Source: Vermamoeba vermiformis (taxonomy: Eukaryota > Tubulinea > Echinamoebida). From it: a stretch of DNA of 64,000 nt. Below the pieces are notes generated by a model, which searched no databases, was not told the origin of the DNA, and worked only from the letters and a program-made list of their open reading frames with translations. The DNA is taken from NCBI GenBank assembly GCA_045837725.1, contig JBEWZL010000048.1, positions 186,001 to 250,000 on the forward strand. The letters run 5' to 3'. The position numbers and the translations under genes are program-made. This document shows, piece after piece, positions 59,536 to 64,000 of the stretch (the first letter of the stretch is position 1; the number at the start of each line of letters is the position of its first letter).

Positions 59536-60011
59536 CTACTCCTTCTTAGTGTTCGTAGGCTCAGGCAGTATGTCATTCAAGAACTCCAGCTCGTCGGTCT
59601 CTTTAATCGTCTTGGCTGGAGTTTGCAAGGGTTGTTAGTACGAGCGAGTAAGGGCAGTATTAGCGAGCTACGTACACAAATCTTTGTATTGAATGACTTT
59701 TCTATTCTCTCGTTTTGTGCGTTTATATGTCTCTTGTACTAAATAGTCCATAAATAATTCCTAGCACGATGTCAGATTCGTTGCAAAAGCAAAATAAAAA
59801 ATTAATTGTAAGTTACCGTTGCTTTCGCGACTAGGAAACATGCATCCGAGCTAATTAATTTTACATCTGGGTCGCTCTTAATAATTCTTTTGACGCGAGC
59901 TAGCGGCAGCAGGGTGGATGTTTTTTGATTTTTATCGCCGGCGATCTTGTCTTCCTTTTTTTCTTCTTTAGACTCACTTGAGTCACTGTGAGGTTCTTTA
60001 TCGTCGTTCAT
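59536..60011 (-). CDS. CHRAC1: CHRAC1/POLE4-type histone-fold protein
   Basis: Three exons, about 60011-59818, 59768-59678 and 59622-59536, give about 123 residues. An acidic and Lys-rich N-terminus precedes an H2A-like histone fold: LPLARVKRIIKSDPDVKLIS, SSDACFLVAKATELFMDYLV, KVIQYKDLSKTIKETDELEF and LNDILPEP. This follows human CHRAC1 (LPLSRIRVIMKSSPEVSSIN, ALVLTAKATELFVQCLA, FLADILP) closely. The fold pairs with a POLE3/Dpb4 partner, either in the CHRAC chromatin remodeller or in DNA polymerase epsilon. The two subfamilies are hard to separate by eye; the ending FLNDILPE favours CHRAC1/Dpb3. Confidence 0.82.
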
Positions 60012-60187
60012 TGTCGTATTGTTCGGTGTTACTTGATTTGCAACAGTGAATGATATTTGAATTCAGGCGCGAAAATTATCCATGCAGAGGACAAGCACGT
60101 GATCATTGGACCGAGAAGAGTAGTGACCTTAATAGAGGTAAAACTATACACGGTTTAAATATATATCACAATTGACTGTACAACAGC

Positions 60188-61000
60188 CTAGATCCGCTTG
60201 GCAATAGCTACCGCGAGTTTGGTGCCCCAATCCACGAGCTGCGTGAACGAATCGACCAATGTAGTGCCCTTGCCTCCAGCATCAGCCCCCCAATCATGGT
60301 GATCCATCTCCTCGTCTCTAAATCGCTTGATAATGCCGCGCAGTTCGCTGTCACTCGGCGTGTGTTGCACCAGTTCGCGCAGCTGATCGTTGTAATGGCT
60401 CGCAATCACGCGCTCCACACCCACCGTGCACGCCATGGCACCTTCTTGGCCCGCGAGTGCACTGCCATAGCCTAGTAGTAAGTGATGAGTTGAGAGTGCT
60501 CTGAGAGCGCAGAACAGTGACTACGTACCGATAGCATAGCCTGCAACGTGCCAGAACGGATGTAGCAGCGAGGGGCGCACGCGGCGTTCTCTGATTAGTT
60601 TGCGCATTGTTCTATAATGTTCTCTTTCTTGTCTTCGCATTTCCTGTGTCAGTCATTAGATTGGCGAGACAAGGCAATAAAGTTTTCATTAATAGTGGCT
60701 CAATTATTCTTACGTGTTCGAATGATGCGAGAATAAATTAACATATAGATCGGTTATAATAATTACCTTTAATAAATTTCCACAGCTTGCATTACCCAAA
60801 ACGGCTATTTGTCCGTCATAGATGCGCTGCGCACCGTACTCGCCAGCATGATCGACGCGCACTATACTGTCATTAATATCACGAATTTTCTCTTCACCGA
60901 CAATAGGTGAGTATTGACGCGCTGCACTCTTCGCTTGTGTGCTGTAGGCACGAGATGGAGTGCGCGGTACTCGTTTGAGCGCTAGTCGCAGTGCTTGCAT
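60188..61000 (-). CDS. COQ7: COQ7, 5-demethoxyubiquinone hydroxylase
   Basis: Four exons, about 61000-60766, 60644-60529, and two more to 60188. The N-terminus (MQALRLALKRVPRTPSRAYS) is a typical mitochondrial presequence: basic, with an R-x-Y-S-like cleavage site. The di-iron carboxylates are all visible: RVDHAGEYGAQRIYDGQ (first Glu), REREHYRTM-type E-x-x-H in RRQEREHYRTMRKLI, VGVERVIASHYNDQL (third Glu) and RDEEMDHHDWG (E-x-x-H). The protein is about 215 residues. It hydroxylates demethoxyubiquinone in the penultimate step of ubiquinone synthesis at the inner membrane. Start is ATG 61000, since the upstream in-frame codon is GTG. Confidence 0.93.
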
Positions 61001-61237
61001 GATCCACACCAGTTAATAATACTTGTGTATGGTGTCTTATATATCTGGTTAATAATGAGCTGTGTTGCTCACTCTTTGAAGAGGCATTAACTCACTGGCC
61101 ACGTGATGTCAACAAGCACGTGACAATTCAGCCCTGCGTGGCTACTGTAGTATTCTTGCCCTAGTTAACATTCATATCAATCTTAATTCAGGATTGCGTG
61201 GCGATCATAGAGTGCTGAGTATAGCCTGTGCACTGTA

Positions 61238-64000
61238 ATGAAGCGCGCTCTATCCCCCACGGACGCGAATCCAGCTCCACCAGCCAAGCGTTTGAAGCTG
61301 AGCACGAACAGCGATGACAATAGCAGCACAGACAATAATAACACTAGTCCTAATAACACCAGTGCTTCCAGTGGCAGATCTGACACCTCACCATTCTTCA
61401 AAGGCAGCTCACAGCCGTCTCAGTCACCATTCAAGCCCAAATCCTTCAACCTATCATATAGCAGCACTCCCGTTAAAAAATTGAGCAATATTACTCTACA
61501 AACAAGCTCTGGCCAGGTCAAATCCGAACCTGAAAAAGTTGCAAATGACACAAAAAATGTTTCAGTAATTAATGGCGATACTAAGAAAATAGGCACAAAT
61601 AATGGTACAAGTAATCACGACATTGACGAACAAGTAAGCAGATTTGTAGTTTTTCTGAGAATCTTTTATGCTTACACATGTTAGGTCAAATTGATTATGC
61701 AAGACATTACTCCTGAAATGTTAGAAGACGATTTTCAAATCCCACCAGGTAATATTAGCGCATACCGGTAAATATCTTGCTGATCGCGATCGACGAACTA
61801 GATCCCGCTCCTCAACCGCCTGCAGCGAAGAAACAAGCAGTAGTAGAAGTGAAGCCATCGAGTGAGAGCAACAAAATGAAGCAGTCCAAGCTCGATTTCT
61901 CCAAAGCCAAGCCCAAGCCAGTGTCGCCAGTCACTGAAACCAAATCCGTCTCTGTCTCAAAATCACCCAAAGCTGCGCCAGTAGTACACGAAGAAGACGA
62001 GGACTACGAGGGCGAGGAAGAAGGCGAGCCTGAGGATGACAAACCGCTCTCTAAGAGTGGCAACAAAATGCTGGACAAGTTTCACGACATGTCCGTCAAA
62101 GAGCGACGGAGAATGGTAAGCCACTATTGTACCATTGGTCTATCGATCGTAACACGTGCACCAGCAAAAACAAGAGTCGTGGAAGCAGAAGAACAAGCAC
62201 AAGTACGCGTTCTTGGAGCAGATCATGGACGAGAACAAGAACCCCAAGGGCAGTCCCAACTATGACCCGCGCACGCTGTACATCCCCGCACAGGCCTATG
62301 CCAACATGACGCCCTTCGAGAAGCAGTACTGGGACATCAAGCGCAATCACTTCGACACGGTGATCTTCTTCAAGAAGGGCATGTTCTACGAACTGTTCGA
62401 GACTGACGCCGAGATTGGTCACCGCGAGCTCGATCTCAAGATGACTGATCGCGTCAACATGCGCATGGTCGGACTGCCTGCAAAGCACTTCACGCATTGG
62501 GCTGCAAAGTTGATTGCCCTCGGCTACAAAGTGGCTAAAGTCGAGCAGTTAGAGACACCACTCGCGATGGCTAAGCGTCAAGGTGTCAAAGGAGCACGTG
62601 ACGTGAAAGATGTCGTGTTGAAGCGCGAACTGACACTCATCATGACACCTGCCACGATAGTCGATGAGAGTCTGCTCTCCACTCCTCAGGCGACGTACTT
62701 GCTCGCGCTCAAGGTCAGTAATTGACACCTGTCACGCGCGATTAACATGTTGACACCTGTCAGGAGGACATTGAGCGCATTCACTACGGCATTTGTCTCG
62801 TGGACACGGCCACTGGTGAGTTCAAATTGGGGCACTTCGAGGTGAGTGTTTGACACTTGGCATTGACACGTGTCACTCACGCCATGTGTTAGGATGACAA
62901 AGCACGCACGCAGTTCCAGACAATGTTGTTTCAAACTCGTCCGCGCGAAGTGGTGTTCGAGAAGGGTGCGCTGAGTGCTGTGACCATCAAACTGTTGCGC
63001 CAACAGCTCAGTCACGTGATCTTCACGCCACTCAATGCCAAGCAGTGTTGGGATGCACAGACCACACTGGACAAGTTGACATTTGAGTCGTACTTCTACC
63101 AGGGCACTGTCACTGACTACGACAAGGGTATGCGATTGCCGTTCATGAATAGATCTAATTGCCTTATTTAGTAAAAGAGAATTGGCCGACAGTGCTCACA
63201 CAGTTCAAAGACAACACGCACGTGATTACCGCACTTGGCACGTGCATCGCTTATTTGAATGAGGCACGTGACCTATTATAAGCGCATATTCAATGCTAAC
63301 CTATTTTTAGCTCAAAATCGATCAACAGCTCGTGTCGCTGAAGAATTTCGGTGAATATAATGTGCTGGGCGAGGCGGAACATTTAATTCTAGACGGCAAG
63401 AGCTTGTTCAATTTGGAGATTGTCGGTACGTATCACCCGCGCGTTATTTCCTAAAAAGGTAATTGATCTGTCGCAGAGAACAATCACGACTTGACAGCTG
63501 AAGGCACACTGCTGCACGTGATCGATGATTGCCGCACCGCTTTTGGTAAGACGTCGCCATCACCGATACACGATTAATGTCCAAATTAGGCAAGCGCTTG
63601 TTGAAGCAGTGGCTGTGTCATCCACTCAAAGACATCAACGCCATCAACGATCGCTTGAATGCTGTCGCGGATCTGATCGCAGCGGATGATCTCGCTGGTA
63701 TGTGGCACATAACGGTGCTGGCATTGAGCTCACCTTCCTAATTTAGAAAATATGCGGAAAAATTTGAAGAAGTTGCCCGATCTCCAGCGCACAATCTCGC
63801 GCATTCACGCAGGTCACGTGACACTGGCTGAGTTTGTGACAGTGCTGGACGCATTTGAGCACATTCACGTACGTACTTGCCTAATTAGGAAAGACGAGTG
63901 CTGATCTAATTTTAGAACTTCATGACGGAGATTCAAAGTCACGTTGAAGAATTCAGTTCTGTCACGCTGAAGCATATTACCAAATTAGGAGAAGGCATGC
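61238..64000 (+). CDS. MSH6: MSH6 mismatch-repair protein, 5' part
   Basis: Start ATG 61238; the gene runs off the right edge. The N-terminus is basic and disordered ([20 protein letters not shown]), then acidic, without a PWWP domain. A possible PCNA-interacting box lies in [13 protein letters not shown] (Q-x-x-L-D-F). The mismatch-binding domain is clear: [40 protein letters not shown] with the Phe-x-Glu mismatch contact, then [20 protein letters not shown]. Connector and lever domains follow over about ten short exons ([55 protein letters not shown]). With MSH2 it forms MutS-alpha, which recognises base mismatches. The ATPase domain lies outside the window. Its introns are rich in TGACACSTGTCA, CC(A/T)6GG and CTATTTTTAG. 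Confidence 0.93.

Overview
The window is nuclear DNA from a gene-dense eukaryote with compact genes. I count about 36 protein genes in 64 kb, split almost evenly between strands. They are cut by many short introns (mostly 40-70 nt, GT-AG, donors usually GTAAGT or GTACGT) and the intergenic gaps are often under 250 bp. Gene content argues against an animal, fungus or land plant. A gamma-type carbonic anhydrase of the mitochondrial complex I type (lost from opisthokonts) sits in the same window as a cobalamin adenosyltransferase (absent from fungi and land plants). There is also a fungal/plant-type complex I 21 kDa subunit, a Ure2-like GST and asparagine-rich runs. A free-living protist, for example an amoebozoan, fits best, but I cannot name the lineage.

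Layout. 1-8.2 kb: 3' end of an unrecognised acidic protein, a TMEM220-like membrane protein, an RFTS-domain protein, a soluble P-type-ATPase pseudoenzyme and an orphan gene. 8.4-20.4 kb: a ZFC3H1-like zinc-finger/HAT protein, a GT31 glycosyltransferase, a membrane PHP phosphoesterase, MON1 and a small coiled-coil protein. 20.7-32.4 kb: Ure2-like GST, RFC4, complex I 21 kDa subunit, TAM41, a PCMH-type FAD oxidase, XRCC2, AFG1L, NME6 and an RBM24/38-like RRM protein. 32.7-35.6 kb: SMARCAL1. 35.6-38.4 kb: a 2.8 kb gene-poor island of repeats with tRNA T-arm-like elements. 38.4-50.3 kb: gamma-carbonic anhydrase, NOP9, XRN2, WBP11, NMNAT and RPAP2. 50.5-64 kb: an orphan gene, cobalamin adenosyltransferase, an FKBP-TPR immunophilin with an unusual N-terminus, prefoldin 4, a SAM-PH protein, an RRM/NCOA5-like protein, CHRAC1, COQ7 and the first part of MSH6.

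The genes do not form one pathway. Functional groups recur as scattered housekeeping genes: DNA replication and repair (RFC4, XRCC2, SMARCAL1, CHRAC1, MSH6), nuclear RNA processing and decay (ZFC3H1, XRN2, NOP9, WBP11, RPAP2) and mitochondrial lipid, quinone and complex I functions (TAM41, COQ7, complex I 21 kDa, gamma-CA, AFG1L).

The most striking signal is not a gene. The whole window except the 35.6-38.4 kb island is written with a small vocabulary of near-palindromic words: TCACGTGA/CACGTG, TGACA(C/G)(C/G)TGTCA, CC(A/T)6GG, CTA(A/T)4TAG and GTTCA(N)TGAAC. They occur in exons and introns on both coding strands, far above chance. They write the same short peptides (TPVT, KNS, SRD, HVI) into unrelated proteins, and some lie exactly on splice acceptors. 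They resemble bHLH, TALE-homeodomain and MADS-box binding sites, but their placement in coding DNA suggests a genome-wide iterated-palindrome system of unknown purpose.
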